Origin: Sphaerisporangium album
GTDB taxonomy: Bacteria; Actinomycetota; Actinomycetes; Streptosporangiales; Streptosporangiaceae
Assembly: GCF_003323745.1 (NCBI RefSeq)
Contig: NZ_QOIL01000002.1
Coordinates: 1 to 64,000, forward strand
Reading direction: 5' to 3'
Length of the DNA stretch: 64,000 nucleotides
Position numbers and translations under genes: made by a program. Below are positions 50,131 to 58,688 of this stretch, piece after piece. The notes beneath the pieces are model-generated. The model worked only from the letters and a program-made list of their open reading frames with translations. It made no database searches and was not told the origin of the DNA. Positions within the stretch are counted from its first letter, which is position 1. Every line of letters starts with the position of its first letter.

Positions 50131-52497
50131 TCACCGGATGACGGGCGGCCTCGGGGTGTCCTCGGGCTTGGGGCTCTCGGGCTGCGGGTCCTGCGGCTCG
50201 TCGGTGGTCGGGTCGGACGGCTCGGGAGTCGGCTCGGCGCACGGGTCGCCGCGTCCGGCCCACCGCGCGCTGTCGCTCGCCGTGCCGAGGTCGGAGCCGA
50301 CGCTCACCGTGACCCGGCGCACGTCGCTGTAGCCGCAGTCCGGGGTGGCGAAGCGGACCGTGAACGTGCGGTCGTACACCGTGTCGCCGGACAACCGCGC
50401 CTGACGGCTCGACGTGCGGGTCACCGTGCGATCGCCCACGTCCAGCGTCTGGGTGAACTGCGCCGAGAGGCTGACCTGGTCCGGCGTCGCGTTCCTCACC
50501 CTGACCGTCAGCGTGCGGCCGTCGAAGGAGGCGATCGAGACCGACGGCGGGGCGCACTTCGGCCCGGCGACCCGGACCTCCTTGGCCTGCGCGCCGTTGG
50601 CGGCGGCCGGCTGCGTCGTCACCCGCACCCCGAAGTAGGCGGTCGTGCCGCAGGAGATCTCGCCGAGGTCGCCCGCCAGCGAGAGGCCGTAGGACGTGTC
50701 GCCGGAGAGCGTGCGGCTCGCCTGGTCGACGACCTTCGCCGCGCCGTCACCCTCCCTGCGGGTGAACTCCGCCGCGAGGCGCACGGCCCCGGGCCCGCCC
50801 GCGCGCACGGAGACGCGCGCGGTGCGGCCGTTCCACTCGACGGCGAGGTTGTCGACCGTCGGCGGCGGGCACGGCTCGCCCTTCACCGACACCACCTTGC
50901 CGGCCGTCCCGCCCCGCGCCTTGGGCGAGGTCGACACGCTGACCTGGCGGTAGACGGTGACGCCGCAGGCCGGGGGCGTGAACCCGGCGTCGATCGGGCG
51001 CGTGTAGGACGTCGCGCCGGCGAGCGTGAGCGTGCGCGTGCCGGCCGGGCTCAGGTCGGAGGCCGACGGGCCTTCGGCGAAGCGCGCGGTCAGGATGACG
51101 TTCTGCGGCGTGGACGTCCGTACCCGCACGGAGGCCGTCCGCCCGTCGAAGGAGACGACGCTCAGGTCGCTCACCGACAGGGTGGTGGGCGTCGGGGTCG
51201 GCGTCGGCTTGGGGGTCGGCTTGGGCGTGGGAGTGGGAGACGGTTCGTGGGTGGTGCCGGGCGTCGGCGTGACCTTCCCCGTGGCGGAGGGCTCGGGGGA
51301 GCTCTCCGGGCTGCGGGGGCTCGACGGCGGGGTGGCCGGCTCTTGGGACTCCGGCGTCAGCGTGACCGCCGGCTCAAGGCCGGAGTCGGCGGGCGAGGGC
51401 GACGCGGGGTCGGCCGTCCCCTCGCCGACGGCGGCCTTCACGGTCGGCGCCGTCAGGGCGACGTCCCGCACGGGCGTGTTGTCGCGGTTGGCGGCGAGCA
51501 CGGCGATCACCACGCCGACGGCGAGGATGCCGGTGCCGACCAGCACGCGGGGGAGGTGGCGCAGCCGCGCGCGCCCCGGCCGTCCCAGCACCGACTCGGC
51601 CAGGCTGGAGCCCGCCTGCGCGGGCGGCTCGGCGAGGGGGAACAGCAGCGCGAGGAGCGCCGCCAGCTCGGCCAGGTGACGGCGGCCGCGCTGCTCCCAC
51701 TCGGGCCCGTACGCGGCCAGGGCGGCGGCCTCCAGCTCGCCGATGAACGCCTGGGCGGACGTGGGACGGTCGGCGGGGTTCTTGGCCAGGCCGCGGGTCA
51801 CCAGCGACCGGACGGAACCCGGCACGGCGTCGGCGGGGATCGGGGCCGTCTGGTGTTGGTGCCGCAGGGCGGCCATGTTCTCGGCGCGGTAGGGACGGCG
51901 CCCGGTCAGGCACTCGAAGAAGACGCAGGTCGCGGCGTACACGTCGGTGGCGGGGCCCGCGGGCGCGCCGTTCCACTGCTCGGGCGCCATGTAGGAGGGG
52001 GTGCCCGAGGGGCTGCCCGGCCGCCCGGCCGGGGTGGCGATGCCGAAATCGGCCAGCCTGCTGAAGCCGTCGGCCTGCACGAGGACGTTCTCGGGCTTGT
52101 AGTCGCGGTGGACGATGCCATGGGCGTGCGCGGCCGACAGCCCGGCGAGCGAGCCCTTGAGCACGACCAGCGCGGCCTCGGGGCTCGTGGAACCGTGCTC
52201 GTGGAGGATCCTGCGCAGGGCCACGCCGTCGACCAGTTCCATGACGATGGCCGCCCCGAGCGGGCTCTCGACGTACTCGTAGAAGCGCACGATGTTCGGG
52301 TCGTCGATCTCGACCATCGTGCGGGCCTCTTCGCGGAACGCCGCCAGGAAGCGGGGGTCGCCCCTCAGCTCGTCGCTCAGGTATTTGATCGCCACGTGGG
52401 CGCCGGTCTCGTTGTAGGTGGCCAGCACGACCCGGCCGCTCCCGCCGGAGCCGAGGATGCGTTCTTCCCTGTATCCCGGAACCGACCAGGTGTTCAT
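50131..52497 (-). CDS. Membrane Ser/Thr protein kinase with triplicated ectodomain
   Basis: A 788-residue PknB-type kinase. The cytoplasmic catalytic domain (about 10-260) has GSGGSGRVVLA, Lys38 in VAIKYL, HRDYKPENV (Asp132), DFG (150-152) and GTPSYMAPEQW. One TM helix lies at about 317-336 (VLVGTGILAVGVVIAVLAAN). A Pro/Ser/Thr stalk (about 360-440) leads to three repeats of about 105 residues, each with SFDGRT/EWNGRT-like openings and a cysteine pair 32 residues apart (511/543, 616/648, 721/753). The fold is probably an Ig-like sandwich. It is likely a sensor kinase for an extracellular ligand. ATG 52497 is preceded by GAGGGGAAAG. Confidence 0.93.
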   Translation of the reverse strand: MNTWSVPGYREERILGSGGSGRVVLATYNETGAHVAIKYLSDELRGDPRFLAAFREEARTMVEIDDPNIVRFYEYVESPLGAAIVMELVDGVALRRILHEHGSTSPEAALVVLKGSLAGLSAAHAHGIVHRDYKPENVLVQADGFSRLADFGIATPAGRPGSPSGTPSYMAPEQWNGAPAGPATDVYAATCVFFECLTGRRPYRAENMAALRHQHQTAPIPADAVPGSVRSLVTRGLAKNPADRPTSAQAFIGELEAAALAAYGPEWEQRGRRHLAELAALLALLFPLAEPPAQAGSSLAESVLGRPGRARLRHLPRVLVGTGILAVGVVIAVLAANRDNTPVRDVALTAPTVKAAVGEGTADPASPSPADSGLEPAVTLTPESQEPATPPSSPRSPESSPEPSATGKVTPTPGTTHEPSPTPTPKPTPKPTPTPTPTTLSVSDLSVVSFDGRTASVRVRTSTPQNVILTARFAEGPSASDLSPAGTRTLTLAGATSYTRPIDAGFTPPACGVTVYRQVSVSTSPKARGGTAGKVVSVKGEPCPPPTVDNLAVEWNGRTARVSVRAGGPGAVRLAAEFTRREGDGAAKVVDQASRTLSGDTSYGLSLAGDLGEISCGTTAYFGVRVTTQPAAANGAQAKEVRVAGPKCAPPSVSIASFDGRTLTVRVRNATPDQVSLSAQFTQTLDVGDRTVTRTSSRQARLSGDTVYDRTFTVRFATPDCGYSDVRRVTVSVGSDLGTASDSARWAGRGDPCAEPTPEPSDPTTDEPQDPQPESPKPEDTPRPPVIR

Positions 52498-52881
52498 CGC
52501 TTTCCCCTCAGAGGTGAAGATGCTCCCGTCTCCCCAGACGAAGGTCTCACCCGATACGCGAAATGTCACGGGATTGGTAGATCATCACGGTGACGATTTA
52601 ATTACGCCTGGTATGCGGATTCAGCATACGTCAAGGTCAGGGCGGTATCCGGTCAAGGGTGGGGCAAAACGATCCCGACGAGGGCTGCTGGACCAGTGCT
52701 TATGGCCTCGCTCCGCTCGGCGGTTCGGGGCGCCTTAGAGTCGGCGTTCTTCCACCGTTGGGGGCAAGGGATCGTTCCTCACCCTTGCCCCCAACGGCTC
52801 CAGAACACCGCCGCGTCCCGAACAGTGCTTATGGCCTCGCTCCGCTCGGCTGGTTCGGGGCGCCGGGAGGCGGTGCCGGGC
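52498..52881. other. Intergenic region between kinase gene and beta-lactamase-type gene
   Basis: 384 bp. Bases 52498-52640 are AT-rich and contain the kinase promoter (leftward). Bases 52694-52864 are a compound repeat, annotated separately. No coding sequence is supported. Confidence 0.6.
52694..52864. repeat. 41-bp direct repeats flanking a 16-bp stem-loop
   Basis: A near-identical sequence beginning cagtgcttatggcctcgctc occurs at 52694-52734 and 52823-52864 (the second has one extra t). Between them, ccgttgggggcaaggg (52755-52770) and cccttgcccccaacgg (52782-52797) form a perfect 16-bp stem with an 11-nt loop. It lies in the 3' region of the leftward beta-lactamase-type gene and could terminate it. 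Its repeat structure is more elaborate than an ordinary terminator. Confidence 0.85.
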
Positions 52882-54069
52882 TCAGTCCAGGGAGTCGTAC
52901 ACGGCCGAGGCGAGGCGGTAGGCGCGCAGGACGCCCGGGCCGGCGGTCGTCATCCTGTTCATCGTGTACGCCATCGCGAGGCCGTGGTCCGGGTCGCCGA
53001 GCCCCAGCGACCCGCCGAGCCCGGTGTGGCCGAACGCCGTGTCGGCGGCCCGGCGCGGGGTGAGGAAGTTCATCGAGGAGCGCATGTAGCCGAGCCCGAA
53101 CGAGCTGTCGATGATCAGCACGCGGTCGGGGCCGTGCGCGCGGCGGCGCATGGCGTCCCGCAGGGTGTCGTGCTTGAGGATCTCGCCCGCGATCAGGTCG
53201 CGGTAGAACCCGGCCAGGCCGCGTGCCGTGGCCACCAGGCCCATCGCCGGCCATCCTGTCCGCAGGATCACCGGGTGGTTGCCCCCGCCCTTCAGCTTGT
53301 TCGGGTTGGGGTTGCCGAGCGCGCGGTTCATCAGGCTCGTCTTGTCCAGCACCGCCCTGGCGAGCTGTTCCAGCGGCGTTCCCTCCCCTGGCGGCGGCGG
53401 GGGCGTGGCCATCCCGCCCGTGGATCCGGCGCGTTCGCCGGCCGACAGGCGGGCGGCGCGCGCGGCGACGTCGTCCGGGGCTCCGAGCCACAGGTCGAGC
53501 CCGCGCGGACCGGCGATCTCCTCGGCGACGACCTCACCGGTGCTCCTGCCCGTGACCCGGCGGACGATCTCCCCGGCCAGGAAGCCGTAGGTGAGCGCGT
53601 GGTAGCCGTGCGCGGTGCCCGGCTCCCAGATCGGGGCCTGCCCGGCGAGGCGGGCGGCGATGGCGGGGTGGTCCTCGAACTCCTCGACCGGGACCTCCTC
53701 GTCGATGGCGGGGAGCCCGGACTGGTGGCTGAGCACCTGCTCGACCGTGACGTCCTGCTTGCCGTGGGCCGCGAACTCCGGCCACACCTCGGCCACCGGC
53801 GCGGCGACGTCGACCAGCCCGCGCTCGGCGAGCATGAGCAGCGCGGTCGCGGTGACGGCCTTGGTACACGAGTAGGTGAGCACCGGGGTGTCGCGCTCCC
53901 AGGCGCGCCCTGTGTGGCGGTCGGCCACGCCGCCCCACAGGTCCACGACCGGCTCGCCGCCGAGGTACACGGCGAACGCCGCGCCGAGCTCCTCGCCGCC
54001 GGCGAAGCTCGTGTCGAACACCTCGCGCACCCGGGCGAACCGGGGATCGCAGTGACCCTGAACCGTCAT
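52882..54069 (-). CDS. Serine hydrolase, beta-lactamase/penicillin-binding fold
   Basis: A 395-residue protein of the class C beta-lactamase/EstB esterase superfamily. The active SxxK motif is in VLTYSCTKAVTATALLMLAE. The YxN-equivalent region includes HGYHALTYGFLAGEIVRRVT, and the conserved C-terminal block contains GHTGLGGSLGLGDP. It has no signal peptide, which points to an intracellular esterase or lactonase rather than drug resistance. Substrate and role are unknown. Confidence 0.88.
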   Translation of the reverse strand: MTVQGHCDPRFARVREVFDTSFAGGEELGAAFAVYLGGEPVVDLWGGVADRHTGRAWERDTPVLTYSCTKAVTATALLMLAERGLVDVAAPVAEVWPEFAAHGKQDVTVEQVLSHQSGLPAIDEEVPVEEFEDHPAIAARLAGQAPIWEPGTAHGYHALTYGFLAGEIVRRVTGRSTGEVVAEEIAGPRGLDLWLGAPDDVAARAARLSAGERAGSTGGMATPPPPPGEGTPLEQLARAVLDKTSLMNRALGNPNPNKLKGGGNHPVILRTGWPAMGLVATARGLAGFYRDLIAGEILKHDTLRDAMRRRAHGPDRVLIIDSSFGLGYMRSSMNFLTPRRAADTAFGHTGLGGSLGLGDPDHGLAMAYTMNRMTTAGPGVLRAYRLASAVYDSLD

Positions 54070-54190
54070 GCGCGTCCTCTCCTGGGAAGTCCTCGCGGGA
54101 AGCCGTACCGCCTCGCCGAGCCTAACAACCGGCCGCGAGGCCGCCCAGACGATCAGTTGCGCACCTGGCCCGGGTTCACCGACCCGGCGG

Positions 54191-54277
54191 CGGCGCTCGC
54201 CTGTCGGCGGACGCGGCCGCGGCGCTCGCCCGTCGGCGGACGCGGCGGCGGCGCTCGGCCGGTCAGCGGACGCGGCG
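54191..54277. repeat. 29-bp tandem repeat overlapping the end of the MarR gene
   Basis: The unit starting cggcgctcgc recurs at 54191, 54220 and 54249, exactly 29 bp apart, with a shared tail gtcggcggacgcggc/gtcagcggacgcggc. The last copy runs into the C-terminal codons of the MarR gene. Because the period is not a multiple of three, it does not encode a repeated peptide there. Confidence 0.8.
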
Positions 54278-54784
54278 GCGGCCGACGACGAGCAGGACCT
54301 CGCGCAGCGCGTCGGCCGCGCGGCGCACGACGTCCTCGGGCACCGAGGCCATGACGTCGGAGTGGGCCCGGCTGGAGGCCGCGAGGGCGGTGGCGGTCAC
54401 CCGCCGTCCCTCGTCGGTGAGCCGCACCCAGCGGCTACGGCCGTCCTCGGCGTCGGCCTCGCGCTCGACGTAGCCCGTGCGAGCGAGCCGTTGCAGGACG
54501 TTGCTGATGCCGCCGGAGGTCAGGAACAGCGCGCGGGCGAGCTCGCTCGGCTTCAGCCGGTGGGGCGGGCCCGCGCGGTGCAGCGCGGCGAGCACGTCGA
54601 ACTCGGCGTACGTCAGGCCGAGTTCGGCCATCTCGGCGCGCGTGGCCTGCTCCAGCAGCCCGCCGATGCGCGAGATCCGCTTGCTGAGCTCCAGGACGGC
54701 CACCAGGGACGAGGGAAGCTCGGCCTCCCAGCCGGGGACCAGGGCGTCGACCTCGTCTCGCGCGTCGTCTCGTTCATGCTGCAC
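54263..54784 (-). CDS. MarR-family transcriptional regulator
   Basis: A 173-residue MarR protein with a winged helix. LGLTYAEFDVLAALHRAGPP, LKPSELARALFLTSGGISNV, LQRLARTGYVEREADAEDGR and RWVRLTDEGRR form the wHTH and wing. It is divergent from an amidohydrolase gene, with a 61-bp gap containing a palindrome, so it probably represses that gene and itself. The C-terminal basic residues are encoded in a repeat. Confidence 0.9.
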   Translation of the reverse strand: MQHERDDARDEVDALVPGWEAELPSSLVAVLELSKRISRIGGLLEQATRAEMAELGLTYAEFDVLAALHRAGPPHRLKPSELARALFLTSGGISNVLQRLARTGYVEREADAEDGRSRWVRLTDEGRRVTATALAASSRAHSDVMASVPEDVVRRAADALREVLLVVGRRRVR

Positions 54785-54815
54785 CCGAAAAGCGTACCTT
54801 CATCTATATTGCTTT

Positions 54816-54831
54816 CTTAAAAGCTTTTGAG
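54816..54831. promoter_or_regulatory. MarR operator candidate
   Basis: CTTAAAAGCTTTTGAG is a 16-bp palindrome with one mismatch, containing perfect aaaagctttt. It is in the AT-rich 61-bp gap between the MarR and amidohydrolase starts and would block both promoters. Confidence 0.65.
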
Positions 54832-54845
54832 CTAAGTTTTCCGGC

Positions 54846-56138
54846 ATGGCTACGTCGCTTTTGATCCGCAATGGGCTTCTCATCGACACAGATCCCACTC
54901 CGGTCGTCCGGAGCGGTGACATCCTCGTCGAGGACGGCCTGATCGCCGCCGTGGAAACCTCGCTGCCGGACGTACCCGGCGCGGAGGTGATCGACGCGAT
55001 GGACCGCATCGTCATGCCCGGATTCGTGGACACCCACCGGCACACCTGGCAGGCCGCGATCCGGTCGGTGGCCCCCGACATCACCTTTCCCGGCTACATC
55101 GGCCGCGTGCTCGGCGAGCTGGCCCCCCGGTACCGCCCCGAGGACGTCCACATCGGCAACCTCGCCGGGGCGCTGGAGTGCCTCGACTCCGGCATCACGA
55201 CGCTGCTGGACTGGTCGCACATCCAGTTCAGCCCGGCGCACACCGACGCGGTGGCCGACGCCCTGAAGCGGTCCGGCATCCGCGCCGTGCTCGGCTACTG
55301 CTACGGCGGCGACGGCGGACCCGCCGGGCTCGCCGCCGAGGGGCGCCGCGTCCACAAGGAACACTTCGACCGGACCGGTGGACTGCTGACGATGGCCGTC
55401 GCCGCGCTCGGCCCCGAGATCGCCGGCGAGGACCTGGCCCTGCACGAGTGGCGGCTCGCCCGCGATCTGGACCTGCCGCTGTCGGTGCACATGGGCGGGC
55501 ACGGCGCCGAGAGCGCCGAGCGCGGCCTCGACTTCCTGGTGAGGAACGACCTGCTCGGCCCGCGCACCACCTACGTCCACCCCAACCACTACACCGACGA
55601 GGCGCTCAGGCGGATCGCCGACAGCGGCGGCTCAGCCTCGGTGTCGCCGTTCGTGGAGGCAGGGCTCGGCATCGGCTACCCCGCGACCGGCCGCGCCCTC
55701 GCCGCCGGAGTGCCCACCGCGCTCGGCGCGGACACCGTCGCGAGCGCCCCGGGCGACATGTTCAGCGTCATGCGGGCGGCGTACGCGCTGGAACGCGCGC
55801 GTCCCGGAGGCGCGGGCATGGGCTTCACCACCGCGGACGTGCTGCGCATGGCCACGATCGACGGCGCGCGGGTCGCGGGGCTCGGGGACGTCACCGGGTC
55901 GCTCACCCCGGGCAAGCAGGCCGACCTGATCCTGCTGCGCACCGACACGCTCGGGCTGGCCCCCGCGCACGACCCCGTCGGCGCGGTGGTGATGTCGGCG
56001 GACCGCGGTTCGGTGGACACCGTCCTGGTGGGCGGCCGTGTGGTCAAGCGGGACGGCGCGCTGTGCGGCCACGACGTGCCCGCGCTGATCGCGGCACTCA
56101 CCGAGTCCGCCGGTCACCTCGCCGCCGCCGGGGCGTGA
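54846..56138 (+). CDS. Amidohydrolase (chlorohydrolase/cytosine deaminase-like)
   Basis: A 430-residue metal-dependent hydrolase of the AtzA/TrzN subgroup. Metal ligands are in PGFVDTHRHTWQAAIRS; others include LSVHMGGHGAESAERG, TTYVHPNHYTDEALR and ALGADTVASAPGDMF. The C-terminal part has GSLTPGKQADLILLRTDTLG and DTVLVGGRVVKRDG. Enzymes of this group deaminate or dechlorinate N-heterocycles. It is divergent from MarR, which is the likely repressor. The substrate is unknown. Confidence 0.88.
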   Translation: MATSLLIRNGLLIDTDPTPVVRSGDILVEDGLIAAVETSLPDVPGAEVIDAMDRIVMPGFVDTHRHTWQAAIRSVAPDITFPGYIGRVLGELAPRYRPEDVHIGNLAGALECLDSGITTLLDWSHIQFSPAHTDAVADALKRSGIRAVLGYCYGGDGGPAGLAAEGRRVHKEHFDRTGGLLTMAVAALGPEIAGEDLALHEWRLARDLDLPLSVHMGGHGAESAERGLDFLVRNDLLGPRTTYVHPNHYTDEALRRIADSGGSASVSPFVEAGLGIGYPATGRALAAGVPTALGADTVASAPGDMFSVMRAAYALERARPGGAGMGFTTADVLRMATIDGARVAGLGDVTGSLTPGKQADLILLRTDTLGLAPAHDPVGAVVMSADRGSVDTVLVGGRVVKRDGALCGHDVPALIAALTESAGHLAAAGA

Positions 56139-56165
56139 GCGGGGACGCGCGGGGTCCGGCGCCGC

Positions 56166-56798
56166 TCAGGTGCCGAGGATGCGGGCGGACTCCGACTCCT
56201 GGGCCAGCCTTCTGAGCACGTCGAACGCCTTCCCGTACAGCACCGTGCCGATCACCAGCGTCTCGACGGCGGTCTCGCGGGGGCCGTGGAACGGGATGAG
56301 CGCCATGTCGTACTCGGAGACCAGCCGCATCGTCACGTCGGCGTAGTCGCGCAGGCGCTCGTCGGTGGCGGGCATGCCGAGCTGGTCGAGCCGGACCAGG
56401 ATCTCCGCCAGCTCGTCGCGGGTGGGCGCCTCGGGCTTCACGTCCCAGCCGAGGCCGGCGATCAGCGCCTCGACGCGTTCGCGCGCGCGGACGTGCTCGG
56501 CGTCGCCGGGGGAGGGCTCGGCGGGCGAGGCGAGGGCGTAGTGCGCGGTGCCCAGCATCGTGTGGACGGGCATGTCCTCGTCCTCGACGGCGGCGATGAT
56601 CTTGGCGATCGTGGCGACCGGCACGCGGCCGACCTCCAGCAGCGCCCGGATGAGCCTGAGCCTGCGCAGGTGGGCCTCGTCGTACTCCGCGCGGGTGGCG
56701 GCCGTCTGCTCGCCCTGGGGGAGCAGCCCTTCGCGCAGGTAGTACTTGATCGTGGGGATCGGCACACCCGACGCGGCGCTGAGCTGGGATATCCGCAT
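56166..56798 (-). CDS. MerR-family transcriptional regulator
   Basis: A 210-residue MerR-type protein. The N-terminal wHTH reads MRISQLSAASGVPIPTIKYY, then LREGLLPQGEQTAATRAEYD, followed by a helical linker and a variable effector domain (residues about 90-205). A perfect 7-5-7 inverted repeat lies just upstream, so it is probably autoregulated. The ligand is not apparent. Confidence 0.9.
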   Translation of the reverse strand: MRISQLSAASGVPIPTIKYYLREGLLPQGEQTAATRAEYDEAHLRRLRLIRALLEVGRVPVATIAKIIAAVEDEDMPVHTMLGTAHYALASPAEPSPGDAEHVRARERVEALIAGLGWDVKPEAPTRDELAEILVRLDQLGMPATDERLRDYADVTMRLVSEYDMALIPFHGPRETAVETLVIGTVLYGKAFDVLRRLAQESESARILGT

Positions 56799-56819
56799 GA
56801 GCCGATGGTACCCCTTACC

Positions 56820-56838
56820 TGGATAGCATGACTATCCA
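56820..56838. promoter_or_regulatory. MerR operator candidate
   Basis: TGGATAG and CTATCCA are separated by catga, a perfect 19-bp inverted repeat, 21 nt upstream of the MerR start. MerR regulators typically bind such sites within a promoter that has a long spacer. Confidence 0.75.
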
Positions 56839-56971
56839 ATGCGGGTCTGTGTGTGCCGCCGGTCGCGACGCCCCGGCCTTCAGGACGGGCGGGCGATGTC
56901 CCCGATCTCCTCGATGTCCCCTGTATTCCCCGTGTCCCCGTCGTCCCCCGCTGGTCTGCTGCTCGCGTCGC

Positions 56972-57781
56972 CTAGGCCCGGGGGGCCAGCCCCACGCCCA
57001 CCAGCGCGCCGGGCGCCGAGGGGTCGACCGGCACCTCGAAGTCGGGCCGCCACGCCTGCACGTACGTGAGACCCGGCTCCACCATGTCCAGGCCGGTGAA
57101 GTACTCGGCGATCGTCTCGCGGTCGCGCAGCTTGAGCGTTCCCCTCGTGCGCGTGTAGATCTCCTGTGCCTGCGCGACGGCGTCCACCGCGACCTCCCCC
57201 CTGTACCCGTGCGACAGGACCAGCGCCCCGCCGGGCACCAGCGACCGTCGCAGGTAGGACACGATGCTCGCGGCCTCGTCATCGTCGTCGACGAAGTGCA
57301 CGATCGCGCAAAGGATCACCGCGAACGGCCGTTCCAGGTCCAGGTGGCCGCGCACGCGCGGGTGCTCCAGGATCGCCTTGGGGTCGCGCAGGTCCCCCTC
57401 GACCACGACGGTGCGGGGGCTGCCGGCCAGCAGGGCGCGGGCGTGCACGAGCACGATGGGGTCGTTGTCCACGTAGACGATGCGCGCGTCGGGCGCGGCT
57501 TCGAGGGCGACCTCGTGGACGTTCTCCTGGGTGGGAAGCCCGGCGCCGATGTCGATGAACTGGGTGATGCCGGACTCGGCGAGGAGCCGGACGGCCTTCT
57601 TCAGGAAGGCCCGGTTGTCGCGGGCGAAATCCCTGGCGTTCGGGAACAACTTGATGATCTTCTCCGCGGCTTCGCGGTCCGACGCGAAGTTGTCCTTTCC
57701 GCCAAGGTAGTAGTCGTACATGCGGGCCACGCTGGGGGTCCGGGGGTCGATCCCGGGGAACGTCTTTTCGCCTTCGCTCAT
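56972..57781 (-). CDS. SAM-dependent methyltransferase (DUF574 family)
   Basis: A 269-residue actinobacterial methyltransferase-type protein. It starts GIDPRTPSVARMYDYYLGGK, has the SAM-binding strand QFIDIGAGLPTQENVHEVA, then IVYVDNDPIVLVHARALLA and VILCAIVHFVDDDDEAASIV. DUF574 proteins are numerous in actinomycetes and often uncharacterised. The ATG at 57781 matches the family start. An AT-rich region with a repeated gatcatg and a small stem-loop (gtgacg/cgtcac at 57869-57886) lies upstream and probably holds the promoter. Confidence 0.88.
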   Translation of the reverse strand: MSEGEKTFPGIDPRTPSVARMYDYYLGGKDNFASDREAAEKIIKLFPNARDFARDNRAFLKKAVRLLAESGITQFIDIGAGLPTQENVHEVALEAAPDARIVYVDNDPIVLVHARALLAGSPRTVVVEGDLRDPKAILEHPRVRGHLDLERPFAVILCAIVHFVDDDDEAASIVSYLRRSLVPGGALVLSHGYRGEVAVDAVAQAQEIYTRTRGTLKLRDRETIAEYFTGLDMVEPGLTYVQAWRPDFEVPVDPSAPGALVGVGLAPRA

Positions 57782-58004
57782 CCGCGCCCTCGCCCTCGCC
57801 GAGACATCACGCCGTGTGATCAGTGCTTTATTGCGAATATAGACGAAAATCCAGATCATGTTGATCATGTGACGGTTTTTCGTCACAAGCTGACAACGTG
57901 GTCACGGGAGGCGGCCACGCGCCGTGTCCGGCGGATGAACGGCAGGGGAACGAAAGGGAAACGACGGCGGACCATACGGTGTGGTCGCGCCCTGGGGCAT
58001 GGCC

Positions 58005-58688
58005 TCAGGTCACCGGGAGGTTCTTCAGCGCCTCGCGCCGGCTCAGGCCGTTCAGCCCCGTGTGGTCGACGTACCGGACGACCTCGCGCGGGTCGGTCTT
58101 GGCGTACTCGCGCAGCGCCCAGCCGATCGCCTTACGGGCGAAGAAGTCGGTGTCGGACAGGCTCGGCTCGATGCAGGCGTATAAGAGGCCGAGGTCGGTG
58201 CGCTCCTTGAAGGAGTTCTGGCAGAGGATCGCGGTGCGCCGCTTCCACAGGTCGGCGCCGGCGGCCCACTCCAGCATGAGGGGGCGCATCGTGTCGGGGT
58301 AGGCGCGCAGCAGCGCGCCCACGCGGTGGATCGCCAGATCGTCGACGTAGTCCCACCACGCGCCGGAGACGATCATCTCCTCGTACATCGGCACGGTGTA
58401 GAGGGTCTGGAAGCCTTTGTAGTAGCGGAACGCGCACAGCTCGATCGCGGCGTAGCGCTCCTCGCGGTACTCGGCGTCGCGCCAGAGCGCCAGCACGGCC
58501 CTGCGCCACTCGGGCGCCGTCTCCAGGCGGTGCTCGGCGAACACGCGCCTCACCGCGGCCCGCCTCGGCGTGGCCTGCACGCCGAGGAACGGCATGGCCG
58601 ACTTCATGTACGCCTGCATGGCGGGTGCCTTGGCAGGGTCGGCGGCTTCGCTGAGGGCCAGCCGCACGGCCTTGTGGAGCGGGGTCAT
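58005..58688 (-). CDS. DNA alkylation repair protein (AlkD-like)
   Basis: A 227-residue all-helical protein of the AlkD HEAT-repeat DNA glycosylase family. Marks are AYMKSAMPFLGVQATPRRAA, YREERYAAIELCAFRYY, IVSGAWWDYVDDLAIHRVGA and RTAILCQNSFKERTDLGLLY, ending with ARKAIGWALREYAKTDPREV. AlkD enzymes remove N3- and N7-alkylated bases. The ATG overlaps the stop of the upstream TetR gene by 4 nt, so it is translated from the KstR2-like regulator transcript, an unexpected pairing. Confidence 0.9.
   Translation of the reverse strand: MTPLHKAVRLALSEAADPAKAPAMQAYMKSAMPFLGVQATPRRAAVRRVFAEHRLETAPEWRRAVLALWRDAEYREERYAAIELCAFRYYKGFQTLYTVPMYEEMIVSGAWWDYVDDLAIHRVGALLRAYPDTMRPLMLEWAAGADLWKRRTAILCQNSFKERTDLGLLYACIEPSLSDTDFFARKAIGWALREYAKTDPREVVRYVDHTGLNGLSRREALKNLPVT

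Noticed and set aside
52882-54069. A beta-lactam resistance gene
   Set aside because: No signal peptide, and the sequence resembles EstB-type esterases; the fold alone does not show resistance.
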